From: Heterohyrax brucei
Lineage: Eukaryota; Chordata; Mammalia; Hyracoidea; Procaviidae
DNA length: 64,000 nt
Assembly (NCBI GenBank): GCA_028571685.1
Contig: CM053152.1
Location: forward strand, 23,506,001-23,570,000
Direction of reading: 5' to 3'
Below are positions 12,099 to 21,851 of this stretch, piece after piece. The stretch's first letter is position 1, and every line of letters starts with the position of its first letter. The notes beneath the pieces are model-generated. The model saw only the letters and a list, made by a program, of their open reading frames with translations. It was not told the origin of the DNA and searched no databases. The position numbers and the translations under genes are program-made.

Positions 12099-12226
12099 AA
12101 TGGCCATTCTAGAAAGTTCCAAAATTGCTTTGAAGGGTAGACTAGGCATTGGCAAGGGTGCATAGCTTCCCGAGGGAGTACTTTGAAGGTCACAATAGTG
12201 ATATTCAGTAATGAGGCAGGTAGCAC
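12099..12226. repeat. Right arm of mariner inverted repeat
   Basis: Reverse complement matches 11,769-11,883, including ACTGAATATCACT and AAAGCAATTTTGGAACTTTC. Confidence 0.75.
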
Positions 12227-12278
12227 ATTTTGAGTCAGTGAATGTAATTGGCAGTCTGTGTGTGTGTGTGTACACATA

Positions 12279-12435
12279 CTGGTGGCATAGTGTTTAAGTG
12301 CTGTAGCTGCTAACTGAAAAGGTCAGCAGTTCAAATCTATCAAGCACTCCTTGTAAACACTATAGGACAGTTCTACCCTGCTCTATAGGGTTGTTTTGAG
12401 TTGGAATTCGCTCAATGGCAACAGGTTTGGTTTTC
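12279..12435 (+). mobile_element. Afrotherian tRNA-like SINE
   Basis: CTGGTGGCATAGTG start, pol III B-box-like GCAGTTCAAATC, then CTATAGGGTTGTTTTGAGTTGG near the tail. It directly follows a (GT)n run at the mariner remnant's end. Confidence 0.85.
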
Positions 12436-12449
12436 ATATATGTAAAAAT

Positions 12450-12468
12450 GTGTGTGTGTGTGTGTGTA
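12450..12468. repeat. (TG)n microsatellite between two SINEs
   Basis: About nine uninterrupted TG units separate two same-strand SINEs. Confidence 0.9.
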
Positions 12469-12469
12469 T

Positions 12470-12618
12470 GAAACCCTGTGGTTAAGAGCTATGGCTGCTA
12501 ACCAAATGGTTGGCAGTTCAGATCCATTAGGGGCACTCCTTGGAAACCCTGTGGGGCAGTTCTAGCCTCCTATAGGGTCACTTTGAGTCAGAATTGACAG
12601 CAGTGGGTTTGGGGTTTA
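12470..12618 (+). mobile_element. Afrotherian tRNA-like SINE
   Basis: GAAACCCTGTGGTTAAGAGC start, GGCAGTTCAGATCC B-box, CCTATAGGGTCACTTTGAGTC tail. Second of a same-strand pair. Confidence 0.88.
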
Positions 12619-13435
12619 TATGTATGGATTGGGTTTTTATAGAATTTCCATAAAAAATAGAGAATAATTGAAGTTTTTGTAGGTTCATACTTGGAGACAG
12701 TTTACTCATTGGAAAAGCTTTTATCCGATTTCCAATTTGTTTCCTAATTTAGAAATAAAGGTTACATCAAGAACAGCTTTATTTCGTTCTTAGTCCTTTT
12801 AAATTTTACCTAAATTTAGCTAGCTTTTTGAGGATTTAAGATCCAGTAAAAGTAACCTCTTACATGTTAATATTTTTAAGTGAAAAAGTCGTTTTTCCAA
12901 ATGTAGTGATAAAAATGACATTGTTTTACGTTTTGCAAGTTTCTTTAATGTCTGACTTAGTATAGACAACTAAATTCTCATATCAGCTTCTATATTTCAT
13001 CAATTGCAGTATATCGTTTTATTTAGAGTATATCAGGAAAATCTAGACTGTCTTTAAATGACTTATATGTTTGTAAAACTTCTCAGTGTAATTTTTAATA
13101 TAACAGATACAAAAGAGCTCCTTGGGATCCTGGGGCAAAAAAGAAAAGTGTTGCTGTAGTAAGTAGAAGCATGAGAATGTATTTAAAAACAACTAAGATT
13201 GGCCTGAAAACCAGCCAAATAATCTGAATGTATTTTGTATGGAAGACTTCAGGACCTGATGGCTAGTCCCTAGAGGGAAAAGGAGTATCAAAGATACAAG
13301 CTTATTTAAAAAATTCAAATAGTGCAAAAGGTAGAAAAAGGAAAAAAAATCACCCACAGTACAAGGCAACCACTACCATCATTATTTGTGTACACATATT
13401 CCTGCAAACAACATTTTGTCAACATGAATTTTTCC
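12619..13435. other. Intergenic, nothing recognised
   Basis: AT-rich unique-looking sequence. No open frame of interest and no repeat I can name. Confidence 0.45.
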
Positions 13436-13733
13436 TGAAACCAACTCTTCAGACAAAGATTAGACTGGGCTAGAAGACATAATGATACTGGAGAAGAGTG
13501 TGCTGCTTAGTTCAAAAAGATGCTAAGACTAAATGTGTGGCTACTGACCAGAGGCGAGATGAGCATAGAGAGTGCCAGGAGTCAGTTGAGTGGACATGGG
13601 GAGTAGAGGATGAGAGGAGGAGTTACTCTCACATTGTAGGGAGACAGCAACTAGGGTCACCTAACAATTAGCATATGTTTTTGTATGAGAAATTGAAGTG
13701 TAAACTGGCACCTAAAGCTCAATTTAAAAAAAA
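13436..13733 (+). mobile_element. L1-type 3'-terminal fragment (module B) with A-tail
   Basis: Begins CCTGAAACCAACTCTTCAGAC, runs through GTAAACTGGCACCTAAAGCTC and ends in nine A's at 13,725-13,733. The sense orientation and tail confirm that the poly-T-headed copies elsewhere are the same kind of element on the other strand. Confidence 0.7.
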
Positions 13734-14318
13734 GGAGAGCCATTACACTTGACACTGAGTGAGACTTCTTGGTATGTACATAACAAGATATAAAACTGAT
13801 AACATGGCAGAGAGGGCATGAAATTTCATTTATACAAGCAACATGAAAAAAAAAATTGAACAGCAAAATGCAAAGCAGATTGGGAATCTGATACGTAGTC
13901 AAGTATCTGCCAGTAAACAGCCATACCTTTCTAAACTTCATTTTAAGAAAATTAAAACCTAAAAAGGATTTAGAAAGTTCAGAGGAAGTAAAGGCCACCT
14001 GAAAGCCTGCTAAGCAGTGAGAACCACAATACGAATTTTAGTACTCTTCCAGACATCTGCCAGACAGTGTGCCAAATAATGAAAACAAGACACGAAACGA
14101 CAATGCTTACAGCTCAGTTCAAAAAGTGCTGTGTATAGGTCTTAGAAATCTTTTAGCTACTGCAGGAAGAAAACAGGCGTGTGAAGTTCTTAAACACCAG
14201 AAGTGAACGAGGAGCCTTAGTGTCTCAGGAAAAAGGCCTAGAGTAAAACAAGAAAAAAGAAAAACTGGGGACTTACTCCTGACTAACACCCAGGGGCAGT
14301 CAGGGCAGGGCCATCACC
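13734..14318. other. Intergenic, nothing recognised
   Basis: A-rich, no gene or nameable repeat. Confidence 0.4.
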
Positions 14319-14483
14319 GTGGGTGGCACAAATGGTTTTGCTTAGCTACTGACTGAAAAGTTGACTGAACTCAACTGGAGTGCCTTGGAAGAACGGCGTG
14401 GAAATCTACTTCCCAAGTGGAGCACAGCTCTACTCTCAAACGCATGTAGTCTCTGAGTTGGAATTGACTGGATGGCCACTGGT
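14319..14483 (+). mobile_element. Diverged afrotherian SINE
   Basis: GTGGGTGGCACAAATGG head, then TCTGAGTTGGAATTGACTGGATGGC tail. The middle is badly eroded. Confidence 0.65.
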
Positions 14484-14814
14484 ACACTCCGTTCACCTAC
14501 TCCTAGAGGAGAGCCTCCGCAGGGCGTCCTGTGGAAAGCAAGCTTGACATCTTCCAGGACTGCCGGTTTTTACCACCAGACCTGAATGTATTTAAAAAAC
14601 ATCTTGCTCAGCTTCCCAGCTTATCCTGATGTTTCTACTGAGTCTCAGCTTCTGAGCCAGCACTTCTGAATCACCAAGCGTCACACGCACTCCGCTGTGC
14701 TCTCCTTCTACCCAGGACTTCTCAAGTTCTAGCAGCATGGGGATCTCTCCAGTGCCTTCCTGAAAGTTCAAGAGCACCTGCTTCCTCATAACCTTGCTAG
14801 TACTGGATGTTAAA

Positions 14815-15140
14815 TTTCTAATCTTTGCTAATATGATAGATGAAAAAAATTCATCATTTTAATGGTTTTTATTTCATTTTTGTTAGGTGCTGTTGAGTCA
14901 GTTGCAACTCATAGGGACCCTATAGGACAGAAGACAACTTCCCCATAGAGTTTCTAAGGAGTGTCTGGTGGATTTGAATTACCAGCCTATTGGTTAGCAG
15001 CCAGTCTCTTAACCACTATACCACCAGAGCTCCTTTGTTAGTGATGTTAAACATTTCTTAATGCGCTTTGGCCATTTGTGCATCTTGTGATGTCTGTTCA
15101 GATTCATGGCCCATTTTTATTTGTAGTTGTATATCTTACT
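14815..15140 (-). mobile_element. Old L1 fragment, split by a SINE
   Basis: TTGCTAATATGATAGATGAAAA on the left and TTGGCCATTTGTGCATCTT on the right are adjacent parts of the antisense 3' portion of mammalian L1. The SINE at 14,885 sits between them. Confidence 0.6.
14885..15033 (-). mobile_element. Afrotherian SINE inserted in L1
   Basis: Reverse-strand copy: GCTGTTGAGTCAGTTGC...CACTATACCACCAGAGCTCC. TTTGTTAG on both sides (before 14,885 and after 15,033) looks like the target-site duplication. Confidence 0.85.
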
Positions 15141-15288
15141 TGTGACGCACTTGTTCTATAGGACATTTTTCCATACTTAGGCTAGTAAATAGTTCTGTGA
15201 TACTACAAATGTTCTTATTGTGCTATGACAAATAGTGTTTCCTCAGCTTGTTTCATCTGTAATTTAGTCATGCAGATAGTGCAGATAG

Positions 15289-15482
15289 CATAGAAGAGAG
15301 TTAAGAGCACAGGCTCTGATTCTAATTGAGTTTGAATCCAGGCTCCAACACTCACCATCTGGGTAACCTCAAGCGACTTAGTTTGCTTTTATGAGTCTGT
15401 TTCCTTATCTGTTAAACACAGAAAGTAGTACCTACCTCTCAGGGTTAATAAGTATAAAGCACTTAAAACAGTAGCAAGTAGA
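15289..15482 (+). repeat. MIR element
   Basis: AGAGTTAAGAGCACAGGCTC, GTTTGAATCCAGGCTC, CTTATCTGTTAAACACAG and AGCACTTAAAACAGTAG are the usual MIR landmarks in order. Confidence 0.8.
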
Positions 15483-15670
15483 TAGGTGGTTGGCCTCTGA
15501 CTTGTGGTAGCCCCAGGCACAGTGGGATCAACACATTGTGATCGACAGGGCTTTCATTGACTGATATTTTGGGGAAGTAGAGAGCCAGGAGTTTTAGTTC
15601 AGCTCCCTGCAAATGTGTTCAGCGACTGAGCAACAATCATGGCAGATGAATGGTGGCTGTGCTTGAGGTG

Positions 15671-15742
15671 TGCTGGCCTGAAATCAAACCCAGAGCTCCC
15701 ACATGGTAGGTGAGAATTCTACCACTGGACCATCACTGCCCG
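15671..15742 (-). pseudogene. tRNA-Gly(GCC)-like pseudogene or SINE head
   Basis: The reverse complement follows tRNA-Gly-GCC: TGGTCCAGTGGTAGAATTCTC (A-box region) and GGGTTTGATTTCAGGCCAGC (B-box/acceptor). CpG decay has turned the anticodon position from GCC to ACC. Upstream sequence at 15,600-15,670 may belong to the same repeat. No evidence of a working tRNA. Confidence 0.6.
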
Positions 15743-15785
15743 TCTAAGTGCTGTATTTATGTAAGTGCTTGCTATTTTATTGGTT

Positions 15786-16735
15786 TTGTTGCTATGGCCA
15801 AGTGCTGTCGAGTCGGATAGTTTTAATTTTTATGTACTCTTGTCCATCATTTGCAATGAAGATGTCCTCGGTTGTGCAAAATCCCATCATACCATCTCTG
15901 GCATCATTTTATCACTAAGGCCATATTTTCCAACTACCAATCCTTCTTCTCTGTTTCCAACTTTTGCATTCCAATCATCAGATTGCAGAAGTTGGCAAAA
16001 ATCTTCAATTTCTTCATCTTTGCCCCTAGTGGTTGGTGAATAAATTTGAATAATAGTTGCATTAACTAGCCTTCCTTGTAAGCATATGGATATTATCCTA
16101 TCACTGACAGCATTATACTTCAGGACAGATCCTGAAATGTTCTTTTTAATGATGAATGCAACGCTGTTCCTCTTCAAGTTTTCATTCCCAGCATAGTAGA
16201 CCGTATGATTGTCTGATTCAAAATGGCCAGCACTGGTCCATTTCAGCTCACTAACGCCTCGGATATCAATATTTATGAGTTCCATTTCCTTTTTGGTGAT
16301 TTCTAATTTTCCTAGGTTCATACTTACTATGTTTCATGTTCCGGTTCTTAATGAACCGGAACTCATTTTGAGTCATACCACATCAGTAGTTGAAGTTCCC
16401 AGAGGCTTTACTCTATCCTTGTTATCAAGGTCAACTCTACTTTGAGGAGGCAACTCTTCCCTAGTCATCTTTTAAGTGCCTCGCAACCTGGAGGGCTCAT
16501 TTTCCAGCACTATATCTGACAGTGTTCTGCTGTTTATCATAAAGTTTTCATCAGCTAATTCTTCTCAGAAGTAGATTGCTGGGTCTTTCTAGTCTGTCTT
16601 AGTCTGGAAGCTCAGTTGAAACCTGTCCACAGTAGTTGACCTTGCTGGTATGTGAATACCGGTGGTGTAGCTTCCAGCTTCAGAGCAACACACAAGCCTC
16701 CACAATACAACAAACTGACAAGTAAGGGTAAACTG
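15786..16735 (-). mobile_element. RTE LINE, inverted 5' part with endonuclease pseudogene
   Basis: The minus strand carries a 144-codon open piece of an RTE/BovB-type apurinic endonuclease: GVSELKWTSAGHFESD, IIQIYSPT and DWNAKVGNREEGLVVGKYG. It lacks a full ORF. The 3' half of the element follows immediately in the opposite orientation (16,736-17,556), the signature of a 5' inversion at insertion. Confidence 0.8.
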
Positions 16736-17556
16736 AGAAGCTGGACTGTATGAAGAAGAACGAGGCATCAAGATTGGTGGAAGGCTCATTAACAACCTGC
16801 CTTATGCAGATGAAACAACCCTGCTTGCTGGAAGAGAAAAGAATTTGAAACACTGATGAGGATCAAAGATCATAGCTCTCAGTTGTTGGATTACATCTCA
16901 ACATCAAGAAAACGAATATCCTCACAACTGGACCAGTAAGCAACATCATGATAAATGGAGAAAGTTTTGAGGTTGTCAAGGATGTCATTTTACTTGGCTC
17001 CACAATAAATGCCTGTGGGAGCAGCAGTCGAGAAATCAAAAGATGCATTGCATTGGGCAAATCTGCTACAAAGGATCTCTTTAAAGTATTGAAAAGTAAA
17101 GATGTCACCTTGAAGACTAAGGTGCACCTGATCCAAGCCATGGTATTTTCAGTCTGGTCATATGCGTGCAAATGCTGGAAAATGAAGGAAGGCAGAAGAA
17201 CTGATGCCTTTGAATTGTGGTGTTAGAGATGAATATTGATTATACCATGGACTGTCAGAAGAACAAACAGATCTGTTTTGGAAGAAGTACACCAGAGCGC
17301 TCCTTGGAAGCAGATGGCGAGACTACATCTTACATACTTTGGACATATGGTCAGGAGGAATGAGTCTCTGGAGAAGGACATCATGCTTGGTAGAGTGGAG
17401 GGTCAGTGAAAAAGAGGAAGAGACTTAAAAGGCTGGATGGACCCAATGCCTGCAACAGAGGGCATGAAAACAATCATAGGGTGAGGTGCAAGTCTGGACA
17501 GTGTTTTATTCTGCCATGCATAGGGTTACTATGAGAGCACCTAAGAACAACCACCA
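16736..17556 (+). mobile_element. RTE LINE, 3' part with reverse-transcriptase pseudogene
   Basis: The plus strand encodes the RT palm-to-C-terminus: GIKIGGRLINNLPYADETTL (YADD box changed to YADE), then INGESFEVVKDVILLGSTIN and DAFELWC. It ends with the family tail ATAGGGTTACTATGAGAGCA. Stops and frameshifts throughout, so not active. Confidence 0.85.
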
Positions 17557-17699
17557 CATGTCCCTCATGCTTTTCCTTAACGGCTTTTGGTTTGGGTGTC
17601 ATGTGAATAGTAAAGCTTAATGGTTCTGTAAGTACGTGTCAAGTGATGGCAATATGTCACCATTTGTTGCATGCTAATTAGGCACATTATGCTATTTTC

Positions 17700-17845
17700 A
17701 TGTATTGTCTCAATCCTTACAACAGTGTTTCCCAGTTTCACTGAGAAGAAACAAAGGCATAAAGAATTACTTGAATCTATTCAGTGACAGGGCTGAGATT
17801 CAAAACCAGGTCTCGATTCAAAATCTAATTTCTTAACATTATTTA
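17700..17845 (-). repeat. MIR fragment
   Basis: Antisense MIR landmarks: CCTTACAACAGTG, CACTGAGAAGAAACAAAGGCA, CAGGGCTGAGATTCAAAACCAG. Confidence 0.6.
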
Positions 17846-17969
17846 TCATATACCGCTACAAAGCTACCTGCAAAGGATATGCAGCACAGACCTTTAAAGC
17901 TTCTGAGATGTAGGGTTGTTTGTTCCACACCATAATTTAGCTGATGCTCACTGTTGCAGGCACCTGTCA

Positions 17970-18228
17970 GCATCATTAGTCACTAAGGAGATGCAAATGA
18001 AAGCCATGAGATACCACTTCAAACCCACTAAGATGCTGAATATTAAAAAAGAAAATAACGAGTGTTGGCGAGGAAGTAGAGAAATTAGAACATTTGTCCA
18101 TTGCTGGTAGGAGTGTAAAATGGTGGAGCCATTTGGTGGTTTAACTCAAAAAGTTAAACACAGAATTATCAAATGACCCAACAATTCTACTTCTAGGCAT
18201 ATACCCAAAAGAGCTGAAAGCAGAGATT
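17970..18228 (+). mobile_element. Old L1 ORF2 3'-end fragment
   Basis: ATGAGATACCACTTCA, GTAGGAGTGTAAAATGG and CATATACCCAAAAGAGCTGA are consecutive landmarks of the end of mammalian L1 ORF2. Confidence 0.85.
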
Positions 18229-18369
18229 TTACTCTACCTGAGAGACAGACTGGGGTGAGATGGCCCCTGGTCCTCTGGTGAATGTAAAACCCGATTTTTA
18301 GAAAATATTTAAATTATCTTCCAAACAACTAAATGTGGTTATGAGGACAATGTTTTGAGATTTCACCTT

Positions 18370-18386
18370 AGAAATGCAACTTTTTT
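18370..18386. repeat. Left TSD of the L1 tail at 18387
   Basis: AGAAATGCAACTTTTT, identical to 19255-19270. Confidence 0.85.
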
Positions 18387-19254
18387 CTTTTTTTGTTGTG
18401 ATTAAGTGAAAGTATACAATCCAAGTTAATTCTGCATGCCCGCCATCTGCAGCTCCTTCTGCTCTCCTTGCCTGGTGACAGTACACTCCTCCTTTCTGTT
18501 CTATACATGTCATATCCTCTTAGTCTCCTGTCCCCTCCTGTCCACCCTCTCCTCTCCCTTCTAGTAAGAGGCCAGTAGGACAGCATCCTACAGATTCATA
18601 GAACCGTAGAGTACACACACCATATGGTCACATTATGTCTCCGAGTCCAATCCATTCCTGTCCAAAGAGTTGAGTTGACCTCAGTAATGTTTTCTGGTCA
18701 GGGGCAGCAGCAGGTCTAGGGGTCATGCTTCCATGGGAACCCCTGGGCCTTTGGGCCATCAATTGCTGTCTTTTAGTGGAGTTTTTGAGGTATACCCTTC
18801 TTTTTCTCATGTTGCCACTGGGTCTTGACATTGTGTGCCCCATCATGGCTGTCTTTGGTGGTGGCCAGGTACCATCTGGTTCTTCTGGTCACATGTTGAT
18901 ACAGTCACCCATTCACATGGGTCCTGTCTTCTGGACTCCTTTTCCCTCATACTTTTGTTGTCCTTGGTGATCATCTGTTCCAGCTGAGACCATTTGGTAT
19001 ACCTCAGATGGCAGCTTGCTAGCTGCCTGATGCCACTCACCCGTATAGGGTACAGAAGAGTCTCTTAGCAATAGACTACTTATGCCAGTTGGCCTTGATG
19101 TCTCTTGAGAGCATGGTCCCCAGGCCCCCGTCCCTGCTACTACTCCATCCTTGCAATATTGGGTTAAGATTGGAAGCATTTTTAGATTGTGTTGTAGTCC
19201 AGTTAAGTTGCTCTTCTTTCTACTGTGTGCTGTCACTGCTTTCACCCAACCAAA
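18387..19254 (-). mobile_element. L1-type 3'-terminal fragment (module A) with perfect TSD
   Basis: Head CTTTTTTTGTTGTGATTAAGTG is the reversed A-tail end. The body shares module-A blocks (GTCCAATCCATTCCTGTCC, GAGAGCATGGTCCCC). A 16-bp direct repeat brackets it exactly. 5'-truncated and non-coding. Confidence 0.85.
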
Positions 19255-19270
19255 AGAAATGCAACTTTTT
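19255..19270. repeat. Right TSD of the L1 tail
   Basis: AGAAATGCAACTTTTT, as at 18370. Confidence 0.85.
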
Positions 19271-19616
19271 GTTTCTGATAAAAGTGAATTGTAAATATTA
19301 ATAACATTTGGATTGTTCCAATTAGTATAATATTAAACTTTCATTTTTCTCTGGAGATCATACCAAGAGCAGTGAAAAACATGTGAGCAATGAAGTGAAA
19401 TCGAAACAGACATTTAGCTTTGTGTTCTCTCCTTGATTTATTATTTAAAGAAACAGCAGAAACTTCATCTGTTAACACAAATAAACACAATGAGGAAGTA
19501 ACAAAGGAAAAGCCTACAGATAAATCCTCTTGATAACAGATATAATAAGGTGGGTACATAAAAAAGATGCAAGAAAGTTCTCAGCTAATTCTACCTTTGG
19601 TCTGTCATTTACAGTG

Positions 19617-19755
19617 CCTCCCAAGCTGGCAGTTGTCAACTCATGGTGACCCCATGCAAAACAATAAAACATTATTTGATCCTGCAACTACCTTCAGTCA
19701 CTGACATGCTTGAATCCATTGTTTCGGCCACTGTGTATTATGAGTGCCTTCCAAT
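19617..19755 (-). mobile_element. RTE LINE 3'-end fragment
   Basis: TCAACTCATGGTGACCCCATG followed by TGCTTGAATCCATTGTTTCGGCC matches the reverse of the RTE 3' end, like the copy at 27,935. Confidence 0.55.
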
Positions 19756-19760
19756 CTAGA

Positions 19761-19850
19761 GGAAACCCAGGTGGTGCTCCTTGCAAACGATGGGGCAGTT
19801 TTACTCTGTCCCATAGGGCCCCTATGAGTCAGAAGTGCCTTGATGGCAGT
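19761..19850 (+). mobile_element. Partial afrotherian SINE
   Basis: Right half only: CTTGCAAACGATGGGGCAGT, CCCTATGAGTCAGAAG. Confidence 0.7.
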
Positions 19851-19871
19851 ATTTTTTTCCTCCAACCTAGA

Positions 19872-20076
19872 AGGAGCCCTAGTGGCACTGTGGTTACAGC
19901 TGATGGCTGCTTTTAAAAGAAAGGTCAGCACTTTGAACCTACCAACTGCTGCCTGTGGAGAAAGATGTGGTAGTCTGTTTCCATAAAGATGTACACCCTC
20001 AGAAATCTGATGGGACAGTTCTAATCTGTTCTATAGGGTCACTATGAGTTGGAGTCAACTTGACAGCAGTGGGTTT
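19872..20076 (+). mobile_element. Afrotherian SINE (long form)
   Basis: AGGAGCCCTAGTGGCACTGTGG head and CTATAGGGTCACTATGAGTTGG tail. The middle carries the extra GTAGTCTGTTTCCATAAAGATG insert of the longer subtype. Confidence 0.82.
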
Positions 20077-20330
20077 CCAGCTCTGTCCCCTTCCCTCACC
20101 CTCAATCTCTTTATTCCTCTCAGAGGACAAGCTTCTCTAATCAGCTATTGGTCATTCATTGGCTGTCACGTCCCTTTTTCACTTTTAACTGTCTCCAGTC
20201 TTTACCCCTTCTGTTATGGTCTCCTAGAGAAGCACGAAGATCTTCCCTGGGGATGAATACCAAACCAGCCAAACCCATCTCTGGGAGTAGATCTGAATTC
20301 ATATTCAGCATCTATTCACCATATATAATA

Positions 20331-20410
20331 CAGCAGAACTGCCCCATAGCTTCCTCAAGGATTGGCTGGTAGATTCAAACTGCTGATAAACCATTGTGCC
20401 ATCAGGGCTC
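20331..20410 (-). mobile_element. Partial afrotherian SINE
   Basis: CAGCAGAACTGCCCCATAG through CCATTGTGCCATCAGGGCTC. The tail half is missing. Confidence 0.7.
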
Positions 20411-20426
20411 TAGGGGATAAATAAAC

Positions 20427-20592
20427 AAAAATCCCAAACCCACTGCCGTGGAGTGGGGTCTGATTCATAGCAATCCTAAAGGTCAGAGTGGAAGCGCCCC
20501 ATAGACTTTCCAAGGAGAGCCTGGCAGATTTGAACAGCTGACCTTTTGGTTAGCAGAGGTATAACTTAATCCACTATGCCACTAGGGTTTCC
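20427..20592 (-). mobile_element. Afrotherian SINE
   Basis: CCCAAACCCACTGCCGTGGAG head (antisense) and CTATGCCACTAGGGTTTCC end. Confidence 0.85.
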
Positions 20593-20599
20593 AGGGGAT

Positions 20600-21290
20600 A
20601 AATGAGGAGGACGCTTTTCAATGCACCTTACTAGACTTCTCAGCAGCATCTGTCAAGGGTGACTACAGAGCCTCCTTCTGCAAACAATCTCTTTTTCACT
20701 GAGTGTCAGAGATAACATGTTCCCCTGGTTTTCTGCACTACTCAGACCGGCTCTTTGTGTCATTTACTGACTCTTTACTTTATGCCCCTGTCTCATCCAA
20801 TCCCAGGATATCAAATACAATTTATACATTCCAATAACTCCCAATTTACATCCCCAGTCTCAGGGGCTCCTCTGATGAGCTTCTGACCTATAAATATCCA
20901 TCTGTGTTTAGATACCCTTTCTCCTCACACTCACGTGTCTAAAACGGAACTGTCACCCATGCCCAGGTCCCTGCCAACCCTTTCACGCTTTAGGTCTTAG
21001 AGGATGGTGCAAAGTCCACTGCTGATTCAGGAGAGACACCTGGGGCATCACGATCCTTTTCTTCTTCTCACTATCTTCTCTCCTATCCCGTGAATGACGA
21101 GCACACCGTTACCTCTTACCCTCCCCAAGGTTTTCTTAACTCCAACTCATCCCCTCCAGATAGCAAAGCCATTCAGGCGTGGCTATCTGGACCCACTCTA
21201 CGTTAGCTTCTCCTGTCACATGCTCACGGCGCCCTGGCTCTTTAAGGTGGTGCTCGCCTCTTCCTACTACATTACAAGCAGAAGCGGCGG
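20600..21290 (+). mobile_element. L2/CR1-type LINE reverse-transcriptase remnant
   Basis: Broken plus-strand frames resemble the L2 RT palm (KYNLY.., where YADDSQ would stand) followed by the HLKLNMSKTELL-like segment (CLKRNCHPCP here). Clear up to about 20,990 and weaker beyond. Confidence 0.55.
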
Positions 21291-21297
21291 CCCCGGA

Positions 21298-21437
21298 GAA
21301 AATCCCATCGCCGGGGAGTCGATTTCAACTGACTGCGACCCTACAGGACAAGGAAGAACTGCCCCACAGAGTTTCTAAGGAGTGCCTGGTGGGTTCGAAC
21401 AGCGAGCCCTGGGTTCACCACCAAGGCGTCTGCGCCC
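21298..21437 (-). mobile_element. CpG-retaining afrotherian SINE at promoter edge
   Basis: ATCGCCGGGGAGTCGATTTC, AACTGCCCCACAGAGTTTC and GTGGGTTCGAACAGCGAGCC. It abuts the RMC1 CpG island and still holds several CpGs that other copies have lost. Confidence 0.75.
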
Positions 21438-21702
21438 CAGGAGGAACACCGTAATCCTCCCTGAAATAAGAGGAGCGTTCGCAGACCGCCCGGAAGTGGC
21501 CTGCCGCGAGCCTAGCGGGCCCCCAGGCCGCGAGGGCCAGACCCGGCGCGCCGAGGAGCGGAGCGGGGAGCGCGCCCAGCGGACTCCGGGATGGAGAAGC
21601 CCGCGGCGCCGCCACCTGTCCTTTCCGGTTACGCCGCCGTAGTTCGTGGCCGGGTCCTGGGAGCCCCACCGGGACCCTGCCCTTCGCCGAGCGTGGGGGG
21701 CC

Positions 21703-21795
21703 GCCGACAGCCGGTGGGCCCCCGACAGCCGGTGGGCCCCCGACAGCCGGTGGGCTCCCGACAGCCGGTGGGCTCCCGACAGCCGGTGGGCCCCA
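21703..21795. repeat. 18-bp minisatellite, five units
   Basis: GACAGCCGGTGGGC(C/T)CCC repeated with exact 18-bp spacing (units begin at 21706, 21724, 21742, 21760, 21778). Units differ only at one C/T. Eighteen is divisible by three, which explains the repetitive spurious open frames. Confidence 0.97.
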
Positions 21796-21841
21796 CCGCT
21801 GCCGGCCGGCCGTCGCCGGCTTAAGCGCGGCGGCACCGCGG

Positions 21842-21851
21842 GTCACGTGTC
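21842..21851 (+). promoter_or_regulatory. CLEAR-like E-box GTCACGTGTC
   Basis: Nine of ten bases match the CLEAR consensus GTCACGTGAC bound by TFEB/TFE3, about 170 bp upstream of the RMC1 ATG. RMC1 acts on late endosomes/lysosomes, so the site fits, but binding is not shown. USF or MYC/MAX could use the same CACGTG. Confidence 0.55.

Larger units (their letters stand above)
11740..12250 (+). mobile_element. Mariner-type DNA transposon remnant with fold-back arms
   Basis: At about 11,979-12,080 the plus strand reads SPDLAPNDFFLF, then a GRHFDDIQDIKGN segment. This is the C-terminal catalytic region of mariner transposases (SPDLAPxDFxLFP), frameshifted and stopped. The flanks 11,769-11,883 and 12,099-12,226 are inverted copies of each other (shared core TCAAAGCAATTTTGGAACTT). 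The left edge TGAGGTTCAGCAAGTCCGCG is terminal-inverted-repeat-like. Inactive. Confidence 0.7.

Noticed and set aside
15887-16321. A 144-codon open frame as a host gene
   Set aside because: It is the endonuclease part of a dead RTE LINE.
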